NCBI GenBank assembly: GCA_040905665.1
Contig: JBBDRD010000050.1
Span: 6,954 to 70,953 of the forward strand
Length of the DNA: 64,000 nucleotides
Direction: 5' to 3'
Source of the DNA: DASVCN01 sp040905665
GTDB lineage: Bacteria; Deinococcota; Deinococci; Deinococcales; Trueperaceae
The translations under genes and the position numbers were made by a program. The notes under the pieces were generated by a model that did not search any database, was not told the DNA's origin, and was given only the letters and a program-made list of their open reading frames with translations. This document shows positions 17,322 through 26,186 of this stretch, in pieces (the first letter of the stretch is position 1; every line of letters begins with the position of its first letter).

Positions 17322-18692
17322 TTACCCCTCGAGCGTCATCAAGAACGGCTCCTCGATCGCCTCGCACATCCAGCGCAGGAAGCGTGCGGCCGAGGCCCCA
17401 TCGATTAGCCGGTGGTCGTAGCTGAGCGCCAGCGGCATCATCAGGCGGGGCACGAACTCATCCTTGTCTCGGTCATAGACGGGCTCGTATCCGCCACGCG
17501 ACACGCCCAGGATGGCTACATCGGGCGGGTTGACGATGGGCGTGAAGCCGGTCCCGCCGATGCCACCCAAGTTGCTCACGCTGAAGTTCCCGCCCTGCAT
17601 CTCATCCAAGCCCAACTTGCGGTCCCGCGCCTTCTCGGCCAGCTCGCCCAGCTCGACAGCAAGGTCGATCATGCTCTTCTTGTCGGCGTTACGGATAACC
17701 GGCACCAGCAGACCGGCTTCGGTATCCACCGCCACTCCCACGTTGATGTAGCGCTTGTAGACGACCTCGTTCGACTCGACGTCGATCGAGGCATTGAAGT
17801 CGGGGAAGCGTTTTAGGGCGGCGGCGGCGATCTTGAGGATCATCGCGGTTGGCGTTAGTTTCGCACCCACCGCTTCGGCCCGCTTGCCGTAACGCTTACG
17901 CAAGCGCTCGAATTCGGTGATGTCGGTCTTGTCGAAGTGAGTGACCATGGGTACGCTGGCCCAGGCATTCGCCATCGAGCGCACCGTCGCCTTGCGAATG
18001 CCCGACATCGGCTTGCGCTCGACGTCGCCCCACTTGCTGAAATCGGGAAGAGGCGTAGCCGGCGCCGCGGAAGTACTCCGCGAAGCAGGTGCGCCACCCT
18101 CGCTAAGGTGCATGACGTCGGCAAAAGAGATTCTGCCTAGCAGGCCGCTTCCCTGCACCTCGCGAATCTCGATCCCCTTCTCGCGGGCCAATCGACGGAC
18201 CGAAGGCGCCGCCGGAATTAGGCCGCCATCGGAGGAGGCATCGGATGAGGAGCGGCCGGACACGTCAGGATGAGGTTTTCGTCCCGAAGCCCGAAGCGGG
18301 CCCTTTTCGGCGCCATCGCGGGGCGCGCTTTCGTCACGGCGCTCCTCGACTGATGGTGAGACACGACCATCCTCAGCGGGCTTGGCGTCTGCTTTCGGCT
18401 TCGCCTCGGCGTCGGAAGCCTTCTGCTCCTCAGTTCCCGCTTCCGAACTCGCCCCTGATTCGCTCACGGTGAGGACCACCTGCCCCACTCGCGCTTCTTC
18501 ATTCTCCTTGACGCCGATCGACTCGACTCGCCCAGCTACTGTCGACGGCACTTCAACGACAGCCTTGTCGGTTTCCAACTCGATTACCGGCTGGTCGACG
18601 GCGAGATCGTCTCCTACCGAGACCAGCACACGCACGATGGTGCCCGCCTCGATGCCCTCACCGACCTCCGGGAGCTTGAATTCTGTAGCCAC
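17322..18692 (-). CDS. aceF: Pyruvate dehydrogenase E2, dihydrolipoamide acetyltransferase
   Basis: Core subunit of pyruvate dehydrogenase; moves the acetyl group from lipoamide to CoA. About 456 residues: one N-terminal lipoyl domain with the lipoylated lysine in ELETDKAVVEVPS, a charged Ala/Glu/Ser linker (about 80-165), a peripheral subunit-binding domain (PSVRRLAREKGIEIREVQGSG, about 170-205), and the catalytic domain ending in SYDHRLIDGA with the His/Asp pair. Two GTG codons are possible; the second (18692) has GGGGAG at 7 nt and starts MATEFKLPEVGEG, so it is preferred over 18698. It follows the E1 gene by 13 nt in one operon; no E3 gene is nearby. Confidence 0.95.
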   Translation of the reverse strand: MATEFKLPEVGEGIEAGTIVRVLVSVGDDLAVDQPVIELETDKAVVEVPSTVAGRVESIGVKENEEARVGQVVLTVSESGASSEAGTEEQKASDAEAKPKADAKPAEDGRVSPSVEERRDESAPRDGAEKGPLRASGRKPHPDVSGRSSSDASSDGGLIPAAPSVRRLAREKGIEIREVQGSGLLGRISFADVMHLSEGGAPASRSTSAAPATPLPDFSKWGDVERKPMSGIRKATVRSMANAWASVPMVTHFDKTDITEFERLRKRYGKRAEAVGAKLTPTAMILKIAAAALKRFPDFNASIDVESNEVVYKRYINVGVAVDTEAGLLVPVIRNADKKSMIDLAVELGELAEKARDRKLGLDEMQGGNFSVSNLGGIGGTGFTPIVNPPDVAILGVSRGGYEPVYDRDKDEFVPRLMMPLALSYDHRLIDGASAARFLRWMCEAIEEPFLMTLEG

Positions 18693-18705
18693 GCGCACTC
18701 TCCCC

Positions 18706-21426
18706 TTAGGAAACGAACGGGTCGAGCTTATTCCCGTCGATTCCGAGTTCGTCCATTGCCCGGCTCACGGTATCACGGCCGATCTCGCCTTCGTCGGCCA
18801 AGGCTGAGAGGGTAGCGAAGGCAATATGGCGGGCATCCACTTCGAAGAAGTCGCGCAGCTCTTCACGCGCCTCACTGCGTCCAAAGCCGTCGGTCCCCAG
18901 CGCCACGACCCGCTTGGGCAGATGACCGGACAGGGCGTCGGGCAGCAGCCGCAGATAGTCTGAAGCGGCCACCAGAACGCCGTCGGCCCCCGCGAGCGTC
19001 TCGCCCAGGTACGAACGGCGAGGCTCCTCCTGCGGATGCAGGCGGTTCCAGCGCTCAACCTGCAACGCCTCGAGGTGCAATTCCTTGTAGGAGGTGACGC
19101 TCCACACATCGGCAGCGACCTTGTACTTGGCCAACAGCTCCTGCGCTTCGAGCACCTCGTTCATTATCGACCCCGAACCGAAAAGCTGAGCCCGAGTCTT
19201 GAAGCGGCGACTAGAGGGACGGAACAAGTAGAGGCCCTTGAGGACGCCTTCCTCGAGCTGCTCGCGGTTCAAATGTTCCGGCGCTGCCGGCTGCGTATAG
19301 TTCTCGTTGCCGATTGTCAGGTAGTACTGAAGGTCTTCCTGCTCGCCGTACATCCTCCGCATTCCCTCTCGAATGACTATCGCGAGTTCGAACGCGAACG
19401 ATGGATCGTAGGCCTTGAGGGTGGGCACGGGGTAGGCCAGTACGTGAGAGTTGCCGTCCTGGTGCTGCAGCCCCTCGCCCGCCAGGGTTGTGCGCCCGGC
19501 TGTCGCGCCCAGCATGAAACCACGGGTGCGCATATCCGCCGCTGCCCATACAAGATCACCGATCCGCTGGAAACCGAACATCGAGTAGTAAATGAAGAAG
19601 GGGATGGTGTTGACTCCGTGGGTGGCGTAGGCGGTACCGGCTGCGATGAATGAGGACATCGATCCCGCCTCGGTGATCCCCTCCTCGAGTATCTGGCCGT
19701 CCTTCGACTCCTTGTAGTAGAGCAGGTTCTCCTTGTCGACCGGCTCGTATAGCTGGCCAACGCTGGAGTAGATGCCAATCTGCCGAAAGAGCGCTTCCAT
19801 GCCGAATGTGCGGGCCTCGTCGGGGATGATCGGGACCACCAGCCGGCCCCACTCCTCGTCCCGCAGCAGCTTGCGCAGGATGGTGACGAATACCATCGTG
19901 GTCGACACTGCCCGCTCCCCTGTTCCCTCGAAGAACTCCTCGAACAGCTCCCGCGCCGGCGGCTCCATAGCCTCTGCGTTCACCCGTCGTTGCGGCACGA
20001 ACCCGCCAAGTGCCTCGCGCCGCTCATTCAGGTAGCGGTGCTCGGGGCTTCCCTCGTCGGGGCGGTAAAAGGGGAACTTTGCGACCTCGTCGTCGGAAAC
20101 GGGAATGTCGAAACGGTCGCGAAATGCGCGCATCTCATCTTCGTTGAGCTTCTTCTGCTGGTGGGTGATGTTCTTGCCTTCGCCCGACTCACCCAGCCCG
20201 TAACCCTTTACGGTGCGAGCGAGAATCGCGGTGGGAGTGCCGCTGTGCTCGACCGCTCGTTTGTACGCCGCATAGACTTTGATCGGGTCGTGACCGCCTC
20301 GATTGAGCTGATCTATGTCGTCATCGCTCCAGCCCTCGATGAGTTTCTTGAGCTCGGGCGTGTTGAAGAACTGCTCGCGCAGTTCGGAGGCGCCGAAGGC
20401 CGCATACCGCTGCGATTCGCCGTCTACCAGCTTACCGAAGCGTTCGATTAGCACGCCCTCGCCGTCCTTGGCCAATAGCCGGTCCCAACCCCGCCCCCAG
20501 GCCACCTTGATAACGTCCCAGCCGGCGCCACGAAGTATTCCCTCAAGCTCCTGCATGATCTGGCCATTGCCGTATACAGGACCGTCGAGGCGCTGCAGAT
20601 TGCAGTTGATCACCCAGATGAGGTTGTCGAGCTTCTCGCGGGCGGCGAACTTGATCGCTCCCAGAGTTTCGGGCTCGTCTGTCTCACCGTCGCCCAAGAA
20701 AGCCCATACCTTGCCACTGCCGCGTGGCTTGAGGCCGCGATTCTCGAGATAGCGGTTGAAGCGCGCCTGGTAAATCGACATGATCGGGGCGAGGCCCATC
20801 GACACCGTCGGAAAGCTCCAGTAGTCGGGCATGAGCCAGGGGTGCGGGTAGGAGGAGAGGCCGGGCTCGTCCTGCAGTTCGCGGCGGAAATTACGCAGCC
20901 GCTCGACGTCGAAGCGCCGCTCGAGATAAGAGCGGGCGTAGATGCCGGGCGACGCGTGGCCCTGATAGTAGACCTGATCGACGTCGGAGCCCGCGTCGGG
21001 TCCACGGAGAAAATGATTGAAGGCGACTTCGTAGAGGGTTGCAGCCGAGGCGTAGCTCGAGATGTGCCCGCCGATGCCGTCGGACATTTTGTTGGCCCTC
21101 ACGACAAGCGCCATGGCGTTCCAGCGAATCAGGTTGCGGATGCGCCGCTCCATCTGCAGGTCGCCCGGGTACTCCGGTTCGGCATCTACCGGAATGGTGT
21201 TGATATACGGCGTGGTGGAGCTAAAGGGAATCTCCAGCCCGTGCGCCTTGGCATGCGATTCCAGACGCCGGAAAATCTCCATTACCCGCTCCGGTCCACC
21301 CGAAGCCAGTACATAGTCGAGCGACTCTAGCCACTCACGCATCTCCACCCGGTCCAATTCGCGCCTCTCGGCCGGTTCGAGTTGAGACCTGTCTACATTC
21401 AGCAGTTCATCAAGTACGTCTGCCAT
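18706..21426 (-). CDS. aceE: Pyruvate dehydrogenase E1, homodimeric type
   Basis: Thiamine diphosphate-dependent pyruvate decarboxylase of the PDH complex, single-chain AceE type as in Proteobacteria and Deinococcus. About 906 residues (E. coli 887). Seen: the ThDP/Mg motif from GDGETDEPETLG to VINCNLQRLDGPV, the SYPHPWLMPDYW substrate region, and HQDGNSHVLAYPVP in the C-terminal half. The ATG at 21426 (MADVLDELLN) is preferred to an in-frame TTG nine codons upstream. The long 5' region (to about 21530) is AT-rich with two TAACCGCT direct repeats, and probably holds the promoter. The E2 gene follows directly. Confidence 0.95.
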   Translation of the reverse strand: MADVLDELLNVDRSQLEPAERRELDRVEMREWLESLDYVLASGGPERVMEIFRRLESHAKAHGLEIPFSSTTPYINTIPVDAEPEYPGDLQMERRIRNLIRWNAMALVVRANKMSDGIGGHISSYASAATLYEVAFNHFLRGPDAGSDVDQVYYQGHASPGIYARSYLERRFDVERLRNFRRELQDEPGLSSYPHPWLMPDYWSFPTVSMGLAPIMSIYQARFNRYLENRGLKPRGSGKVWAFLGDGETDEPETLGAIKFAAREKLDNLIWVINCNLQRLDGPVYGNGQIMQELEGILRGAGWDVIKVAWGRGWDRLLAKDGEGVLIERFGKLVDGESQRYAAFGASELREQFFNTPELKKLIEGWSDDDIDQLNRGGHDPIKVYAAYKRAVEHSGTPTAILARTVKGYGLGESGEGKNITHQQKKLNEDEMRAFRDRFDIPVSDDEVAKFPFYRPDEGSPEHRYLNERREALGGFVPQRRVNAEAMEPPARELFEEFFEGTGERAVSTTMVFVTILRKLLRDEEWGRLVVPIIPDEARTFGMEALFRQIGIYSSVGQLYEPVDKENLLYYKESKDGQILEEGITEAGSMSSFIAAGTAYATHGVNTIPFFIYYSMFGFQRIGDLVWAAADMRTRGFMLGATAGRTTLAGEGLQHQDGNSHVLAYPVPTLKAYDPSFAFELAIVIREGMRRMYGEQEDLQYYLTIGNENYTQPAAPEHLNREQLEEGVLKGLYLFRPSSRRFKTRAQLFGSGSIMNEVLEAQELLAKYKVAADVWSVTSYKELHLEALQVERWNRLHPQEEPRRSYLGETLAGADGVLVAASDYLRLLPDALSGHLPKRVVALGTDGFGRSEAREELRDFFEVDARHIAFATLSALADEGEIGRDTVSRAMDELGIDGNKLDPFVS

Positions 21427-21629
21427 CGCAAGCGTTGTCCTCTCACTCTCCAATTGGCATCGACTCCGATAAGCAGCGTTTGGCTTGTCCTGCCTCTTAA
21501 CCGCTATTTATTCATAACCGCTTCTTGTCGCCATCGTGACTGCGGTTCCTAGCCGCAGCTTCTGGCCGCTGATACCTACGTCGATTCCAATACGATTGAT
21601 GCCACTATCGCCAATGTGCCCTTTGCCGG

Positions 21630-21853
21630 GCGTGCTGGCTTCATTCTACACCCTTGTCCCCGGGCCCTCGGAATCGCCCCTCCCTCCATTCTCCTTGCGG
21701 CTTTCGTTCCGCAACACGTACGGCGGTACGGTGGGCGACTCGGGGCTAATCCTAGCGGGCGCCGTGCTCTCGGCAGTTCCGACGATAATCCTGTTCATCG
21801 TATTTCAGCGCTATTTTCTGGAAGGGGTGTCATTCGGCGGCTCGAAAGGCTGA
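21630..21853 (+). pseudogene. 3' remnant of a carbohydrate ABC transporter permease (MalG-like)
   Basis: The frame ending at 21853 reads FRNTYGGTVGDSGLILAGAV, then VPTIILFIVFQRYFLEG and finally GGSKG, which is the usual C-terminus of MalG/LacG-type sugar permeases (last membrane helix plus the FQRYF...G tail). Upstream of about 21630 similarity fades and no plausible start or the EAA loop is present, so over 200 residues are missing. It lies directly before the glycogen-debranching-type glucosidase, suggesting that a sugar-uptake operon once stood here and was deleted. Confidence 0.65.
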
Positions 21854-21907
21854 CGTTTTCCCGGTTACGCTACTTGGGGCAGATTTCCGCCCGTGTCGAG
21901 GATATCC

Positions 21908-23764
21908 ATGGATTTCAGCAAGAACATCGTTCTCAAGGAGAACTACACCTTCCTGGTCGCCAATGCGGATGCCCAGGTCACCGGCGGCGAACGCGGCCTC
22001 TACAACCGCGACACCCGCTTCCTGAGCCGCTACCACTGGCACTTCTCCCCACCCTTACAGGTGTTGCTGTTGCACTCCCCGCAACCGGACCGGCTGAGTG
22101 CTCATCACGCGCTGTTGGAGCACCAGCAGCAGCACGTCGCCGTGAACCGCGAGTTGCGCCTGAATGACGGGGGGCTCGTCGACCGGCTGACCATCGAGGC
22201 CACAGGCCTTGAGAGGCAGGTGCTGACGCTGGAACTGGAGTTCGACGGTGACTTCGCCGACCTCTTCGAGGTGCGGGGCTGGGGAAGCTTGGAGAGGCAG
22301 TTCGAACGTGAGGCGGAAGGCTGCTGGGCCCGGCTGAGTTATAGAGCTGCCGACGGATTCGAGTCTGCAGTCGAGATGCGGTTCTCCGAATCACCCGAGA
22401 GGCTCGAGGATAGTCGTGCTCGTTTCACCGTGGCCCTGGAGCCGGGAGATCGCCGGGTGATCGAGGTAGAAGTGCGCCTGACAAGTCCGCCGGAGCAGTC
22501 CGCGCCTGCACTGAGCTATGCCGACTGGCGCAAGCAGTTTCAAGGTCTTGCAGTGCCACCTGGACGGCAGGCGTTGATGCAGCGGGCCATCGACGACCTG
22601 CGGGCTCTGCTGCTCTTCACGCAAGACGGCCCGTTACCGGCTGCCGGCATCCCCTGGTTCGTAGCCGCGTTCGGGCGCGACGCCCTACTCACTTCGGCAA
22701 TGCTTCTGCCCTGGGCGCCACAGGTAGCCGAGGGCGCTCTTCGGTACCTGGCGAGGCATCAGGGTACGACCTTTGAAAGCTTTCGCGCCGAGGCGCCCGG
22801 CAAAATCATGCACGAGTTGCGCTTCGGCGAGCTGAGCCGAACGCACCGCGCACCGCATAGCCCCTACTACGGCACGGTCGATGCCACTGCGCTGTTCATC
22901 GTGTTGCTGAAGCATTACCGGCGGGCCACGGGACGTCTTGGGCTGGTTCGGGATCTGCAGCCGCAGTGGGAAGCAGCGCTCACCTGGATGCAGGGGGACG
23001 GTGACCCGGATGGCGACGGGTTCCTGGAGTTCACCGCGGCGGAGCCCGGCAAGGGGCTTATCGTGCAGTCTTGGAAGGACTCGGCGGACTCAATGAGCCA
23101 TTCCGACGGCACGCTCGCCGAAGGGTCACTGGCGGTTTCCGAGGTCCAAGGTTACGCCTATGAAGCGTATAGCGCCGCCGCCGAATTCTACAAGGCCCTA
23201 GGGCAGGAGAGTAGAGCCGAACATTGGCACGTCATTGCGCGCGACTTGCAGTCCCGCTTTCACGAGACCTTCTGGATCGAAGAGCTTGGCACTTACGCAA
23301 TGGCCCTCGACGGCGCCAAACGCCCCCTCGCCGTCCACAACTCGAATGCCGGACAGCTTTTATGGAGTGGGATAGTGCTTAAGGAAGTTGCGCCGCGACT
23401 GGTCGAGACGCTCTTCACCCGCGAGAACTGGAGCGGCTGGGGCTTTCGCACACTGGGAAGCGCAGAGGTTCGCTACAACCCCGTCTCCTATCACAACGGC
23501 TCGGTGTGGCCGCATGACAGTGCGCTCATAGCAGGGGGACTGACGCGCTACGGATTCAGGCGGGAGGCGGCACGAGTGCGCGAAGCACTCCTCGACCTAG
23601 CCCACAGCCAGCCCGACCTGAGATTACCGGAGCTGGTGGCCGGTTACGAACGCACGGGCTTCTCCGAGTTCCTCAGCGAAGCAGCCCCACCCGTGCCTTA
23701 TCCGGTCGCCTGCCGGCCGCAAGCCTGGGACGCCGCGGCCGTGATCTATCTGATTGGCCTGTGA
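21908..23764 (+). CDS. Amylo-alpha-1,6-glucosidase (glycogen debranching type)
   Basis: A 618-residue protein with an N-terminal GDE_N beta domain (about 1-185; ENYTFLVANADAQVTGGERGLYNRDTRFLSRY is its hallmark region) and a C-terminal (alpha/alpha)6 barrel similar to GH63/GH133-like enzymes (PWFVAAFGRDALLTS, QSWKDSADSM, YNPVSYHNGSVWPHDSA, where the acidic residues are candidate catalysts). It should act on alpha-1,6 or related glucosidic bonds of glycogen-like polymers. The ATG at 21908 has GAGG at 7 nt (21897-21900); GTG 21893 is an alternative. The preceding ABC permease remnant points to lost sugar transport. Confidence 0.85.
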   Translation: MDFSKNIVLKENYTFLVANADAQVTGGERGLYNRDTRFLSRYHWHFSPPLQVLLLHSPQPDRLSAHHALLEHQQQHVAVNRELRLNDGGLVDRLTIEATGLERQVLTLELEFDGDFADLFEVRGWGSLERQFEREAEGCWARLSYRAADGFESAVEMRFSESPERLEDSRARFTVALEPGDRRVIEVEVRLTSPPEQSAPALSYADWRKQFQGLAVPPGRQALMQRAIDDLRALLLFTQDGPLPAAGIPWFVAAFGRDALLTSAMLLPWAPQVAEGALRYLARHQGTTFESFRAEAPGKIMHELRFGELSRTHRAPHSPYYGTVDATALFIVLLKHYRRATGRLGLVRDLQPQWEAALTWMQGDGDPDGDGFLEFTAAEPGKGLIVQSWKDSADSMSHSDGTLAEGSLAVSEVQGYAYEAYSAAAEFYKALGQESRAEHWHVIARDLQSRFHETFWIEELGTYAMALDGAKRPLAVHNSNAGQLLWSGIVLKEVAPRLVETLFTRENWSGWGFRTLGSAEVRYNPVSYHNGSVWPHDSALIAGGLTRYGFRREAARVREALLDLAHSQPDLRLPELVAGYERTGFSEFLSEAAPPVPYPVACRPQAWDAAAVIYLIGL

Positions 23765-23847
23765 ACGAATAGGCTCGCTAGGTCAACCGTTCCGAGCGTC
23801 ATCATCGGCGCACTGACGACACCAGCTGTCCGGATCAACCATCTGCC

Positions 23848-24810
23848 TCACTCGCCCGAACCGTCTCGCTGCATCATCTGCCCCGTGGGGATGTGCTTGC
23901 GCTTCTTGCTCAGCAGAGACGCCCCGATACTGATAGCCAGTACCCCTACGATGACCGCCAGGCTCACCCAGGTGGGCGGGTGCCAGAAGCCACTCAAGAG
24001 CATCTTGACGCCAACGTAACTGAGGATCACCGCCAGGCCGTACTCGAGGTAGACGAAGCGGTCGATGATCCCCGCAAGCAGGAAGTAGAGGCTCCTGAGG
24101 CCGAGGATCGCGAATATGTTGCTGGTGAAGACGATGAACGGCTCGCGGGTGATGGCGAAGATCGCAGGAATGCTGTCGACCGCGAAGACGACGTCGGTTG
24201 CTTCGATCAACACCAGCACCAGCAGCAGCGGGGTGGCCGCTAGCTTGCCTCCATGACGGACGAAGAAGCGCGAGCCGTGATAGCCCTTGGTAATCGGCAC
24301 GAAACGCCGTACCAGGCGCAGGACCGGGTTTCGCTCAACGTTGATCAGATCTTCACCGTTGTTGAAGAGCAGGCGCAGCCCGGCGAACACCAGGAAGGCT
24401 CCGAAAACATAGATGATCCAGTGGAAGTTCTCGATGAGAGTGACGCCCAGGAAGATCATGATGCCGCGCATCACCAGCGCTCCCAGGATCCCCCAGAAGA
24501 GCACCCTGTGTTGGTACTGGGCCGGAACCGAGAACGCCGAGAAGAGCAGCACGAACACGAAGATGTTGTCTACCGAGAGCGAGTACTCGATCAGATAGCC
24601 GGTGAGGAACTCGATTCCGGCCTGAGGCCCTGCCCATAGGTACAGCACCAGGTTGAAGAGCAGGCCGAGGCTGACCCAGAAGGCGACCCAGCGGCCCGCC
24701 TCCGGCACCGAGATGACGTGCTGCTTGCGGTTGAACACGCCCAGGTCGAGCGCCAGCATGAAGAGAACGAACGCTAGGAATCCTATCCAAAAACCGATTG
24801 GGACATCCAC
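23848..24810 (-). CDS. TerC/Alx family membrane protein under a Mn2+ riboswitch
   Basis: A polytopic membrane protein of the long TerC/Alx branch, about 320 residues with about nine helices; probable Mn2+ exporter or metal homeostasis protein. Motifs: FMLALDLGVFNRKQH, EYSLSVDNIFVFVLLF, EATDVVFAVDSIPAIFAIT. The start is set by a perfect AGGAGG (24818-24823) 7 nt before GTG 24810, rather than the ATG 6 codons upstream (24828). The 5' leader is a yybP-ykoY riboswitch, the element that controls alx/mntP/yybP genes, so expression should rise with Mn2+. It is the second TerC gene in the window; the other (3094) has no such leader. Confidence 0.9.
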   Translation of the reverse strand: MDVPIGFWIGFLAFVLFMLALDLGVFNRKQHVISVPEAGRWVAFWVSLGLLFNLVLYLWAGPQAGIEFLTGYLIEYSLSVDNIFVFVLLFSAFSVPAQYQHRVLFWGILGALVMRGIMIFLGVTLIENFHWIIYVFGAFLVFAGLRLLFNNGEDLINVERNPVLRLVRRFVPITKGYHGSRFFVRHGGKLAATPLLLVLVLIEATDVVFAVDSIPAIFAITREPFIVFTSNIFAILGLRSLYFLLAGIIDRFVYLEYGLAVILSYVGVKMLLSGFWHPPTWVSLAVIVGVLAISIGASLLSKKRKHIPTGQMMQRDGSGE

Positions 24811-24817
24811 GAAAAAA

Positions 24818-24861
24818 CCTCCTGACATGCCACGACTCCTGCCAAAGCGTGGCTGTCAGGT
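24818..24861 (-). promoter_or_regulatory. Expression platform of the Mn riboswitch: SD-hiding hairpin
   Basis: On the minus strand CCUGACA+GCCACG (24860-24848) pairs with CGUGGC+UGUCAGG (24834-24829 and 24827-24821) with one bulged A. The 3' arm covers the ATG at 24828 and the first half of the AGGAGG ribosome site, and six U follow, so it can block translation and may also end transcription. CCUG is also the 3' strand of riboswitch stem P1, so ligand binding should open this hairpin. Confidence 0.6.
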
Positions 24862-24957
24862 CTCGCTTCTGTCCTCGCGCACCGGGCTCCCCGCCGGAAG
24901 ACCGTGTTGACGGTGCGCGACCCCGATTTTGGCTTCGGGTGGCTACTCCCCTGTTCT
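24854..24957 (-). ncRNA. yybP-ykoY manganese riboswitch
   Basis: The minus-strand leader of the second TerC gene contains, in order, the conserved L1 segment AGGGGAGUAGC, a CCCGA/UCGGG stem, a 9-bp stem UCGCGCACC/GGUGCGCGA, the conserved CGUCAACA, and AGCGAGACCUGACA closing P1 (CAGG/CCUG). Spacing and order match the yybP-ykoY family (Rfam RF00080), known to bind Mn2+ between L1 and L3 and to activate alx-, mntP- and yybP-type genes. Gene context (TerC/Alx) is the classical one. Confidence 0.87.
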
Positions 24958-24964
24958 GGAACGC

Positions 24965-24998
24965 ATCATAATATGCCTCACGTTCATTTGGCTGTCAG
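24965..24998 (-). promoter_or_regulatory. Promoter of the riboswitch-terC transcript
   Basis: TATTAT/TATGAT -10 candidates (24965-24973) lie about 7-10 nt before the riboswitch 5' end; a CTGACA -35-like box is at 24993-24998, spacer about 19. Confidence 0.45.
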
Positions 24999-25054
24999 GT
25001 AGGCGGCGCGGGCCAGTCAGACGGAACCGGCCGCCGGCAGCCTAAACCTTGCTA

Positions 25055-25813
25055 TTAATTTTCGGAATCCAGCGTCCTAAGCATTGCCCGCACGAGCAGC
25101 TTGGCTCGCGCTGCAGCCAGCAGGGTGAATTCGCGAAACGAAAGCTGGGCTTCGTGGTCGGCGCTGTCACTGATGGAGCGGATGATGACGAAGGGAACTG
25201 CGGCTCTCGTGCAAACTTGGGCTACGGCCGCACCTTCCATTTCGACGCAGGTTGCGCCAAAGCGCTCGTGGAGGGCGCGTGTGAGCTGCGGATCGGCAAC
25301 GAACTGATCGCCCGAGGCGACTCTACCGGTCATGACCGTCACGTCATTGGCCAGGATCGTCCCTTCGCCGGCGCCGGAATTCGCTTCTGCGGTCAGTCCA
25401 GCCGCCGCTTCGGTCGCCAGCTTCACGAGCCCTGTGTCGCAACTCCAGACGAATGGTTCACCGGGCACCTGGCCCGGTTCATAACCCAGGGCCGTTACGT
25501 CGACATCATGCTGAACGGCGTCGGCAGCGATCACGATGTCGCCCGGTCTCAACCTCGGGTCGACAGCTCCGGCAACCCCTGTGAAGATAAGGGCACGCGG
25601 TCCCTCCACGATCAACAGCTGTGCAACGGCGGCGGCATTGACCTTACCGATGCCGCTCAGCGCTAGCACCACCCGGTGTCCCTCGAGTCGACCCGTGTGT
25701 AACTCAATGCCACTAACGTTGCGGTCGCGGCGATCCTCGAGGAGGTCGAGCAGCGCGGCGATCTCCTCGGGCATCGCCCCAAGTATCGCCAGCGGCCGCT
25801 CGAGCTGGGACAC
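25055..25813 (-). CDS. mtnN: 5'-methylthioadenosine/S-adenosylhomocysteine nucleosidase
   Basis: Hydrolyses MTA and SAH to adenine plus thioribose products, clearing inhibitors of SAM-dependent reactions. About 252 residues with the PNP/UDP phosphorylase fold: LAILGAMPEEIAALL at the N-terminus, VVLALSGIGKVNAAA, FTGVAGAVDPRLRPGDIV, and the substrate site ATCVEMEGAAVAQV followed by IIRSISDSAD with the catalytic Asp. GTG 25813 (MSQLERPLAILGAMPEE) is the preferred start because homology begins just after it; an in-frame start at 25867 would add 18 residues. Complements MetH and MetF in the same window. Confidence 0.92.
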   Translation of the reverse strand: MSQLERPLAILGAMPEEIAALLDLLEDRRDRNVSGIELHTGRLEGHRVVLALSGIGKVNAAAVAQLLIVEGPRALIFTGVAGAVDPRLRPGDIVIAADAVQHDVDVTALGYEPGQVPGEPFVWSCDTGLVKLATEAAAGLTAEANSGAGEGTILANDVTVMTGRVASGDQFVADPQLTRALHERFGATCVEMEGAAVAQVCTRAAVPFVIIRSISDSADHEAQLSFREFTLLAAARAKLLVRAMLRTLDSEN

Positions 25814-25879
25814 AAAGGCGCTGCTATTAACGAGTGAGGACGCCCCGTCGCAGCGAGACGTTCTCACTCCCGCCCGTTT

Positions 25880-26158
25880 CTACTGGACGCTGTCCTTGAG
25901 ACCTTTACCCGGCTTGAAGGCCGGGTACTTGCTCGCGGGGATCTCGATCCGGTCGGTTGTGCCGGGCTTCACGCCGCTACGAGCCTTGCGCTCGCGCACC
26001 TCGAACGTTCCGAAACCGGTGAGCTGAACCTTCTCCCCGCCTTTGAGACTTGTTGTCACGCGCCCGAGCATGCCGTCGATCACTGCCTTGACATCCTTCT
26101 TGCTCATGCCGGTCTCTCCAGCAATCTGGTCGACGAGATCTGCCTTGGAAACAGCCAT
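25880..26158 (-). CDS. hup: HU family DNA-binding protein
   Basis: Small nucleoid protein, 92 residues, binding and bending DNA as a dimer. MAVSKADLVDQIAGETGMSKKD is the N-terminal helical part, KVQLTGFGTFEVRERKAR the saddle, and IEIPASKYPAFKPGKGLK the arm tip and C-terminus. The ATG at 26158 follows a strong GGAGG at 6 nt, so the longer open frame upstream is not used. A good promoter (26187-26216) precedes it. Convergent arrangement with nothing downstream but MTA nucleosidase on the same strand 66 nt away. Confidence 0.97.
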   Translation of the reverse strand: MAVSKADLVDQIAGETGMSKKDVKAVIDGMLGRVTTSLKGGEKVQLTGFGTFEVRERKARSGVKPGTTDRIEIPASKYPAFKPGKGLKDSVQ

Positions 26159-26186
26159 AGAGTCCCTCCATTTCGAGAACTGCCCT

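Noticed and set aside
18706..21453. TTG 21453 as start of aceE
   Set aside because: Nine extra residues without homology; the ATG at 21426 gives the conserved start MADVLDELLN.
24253..24639. Long plus-strand open frames antisense to terC and other GC-rich genes
   Set aside because: Shadow frames caused by high GC at third positions; acidic, low-complexity translations without homology.
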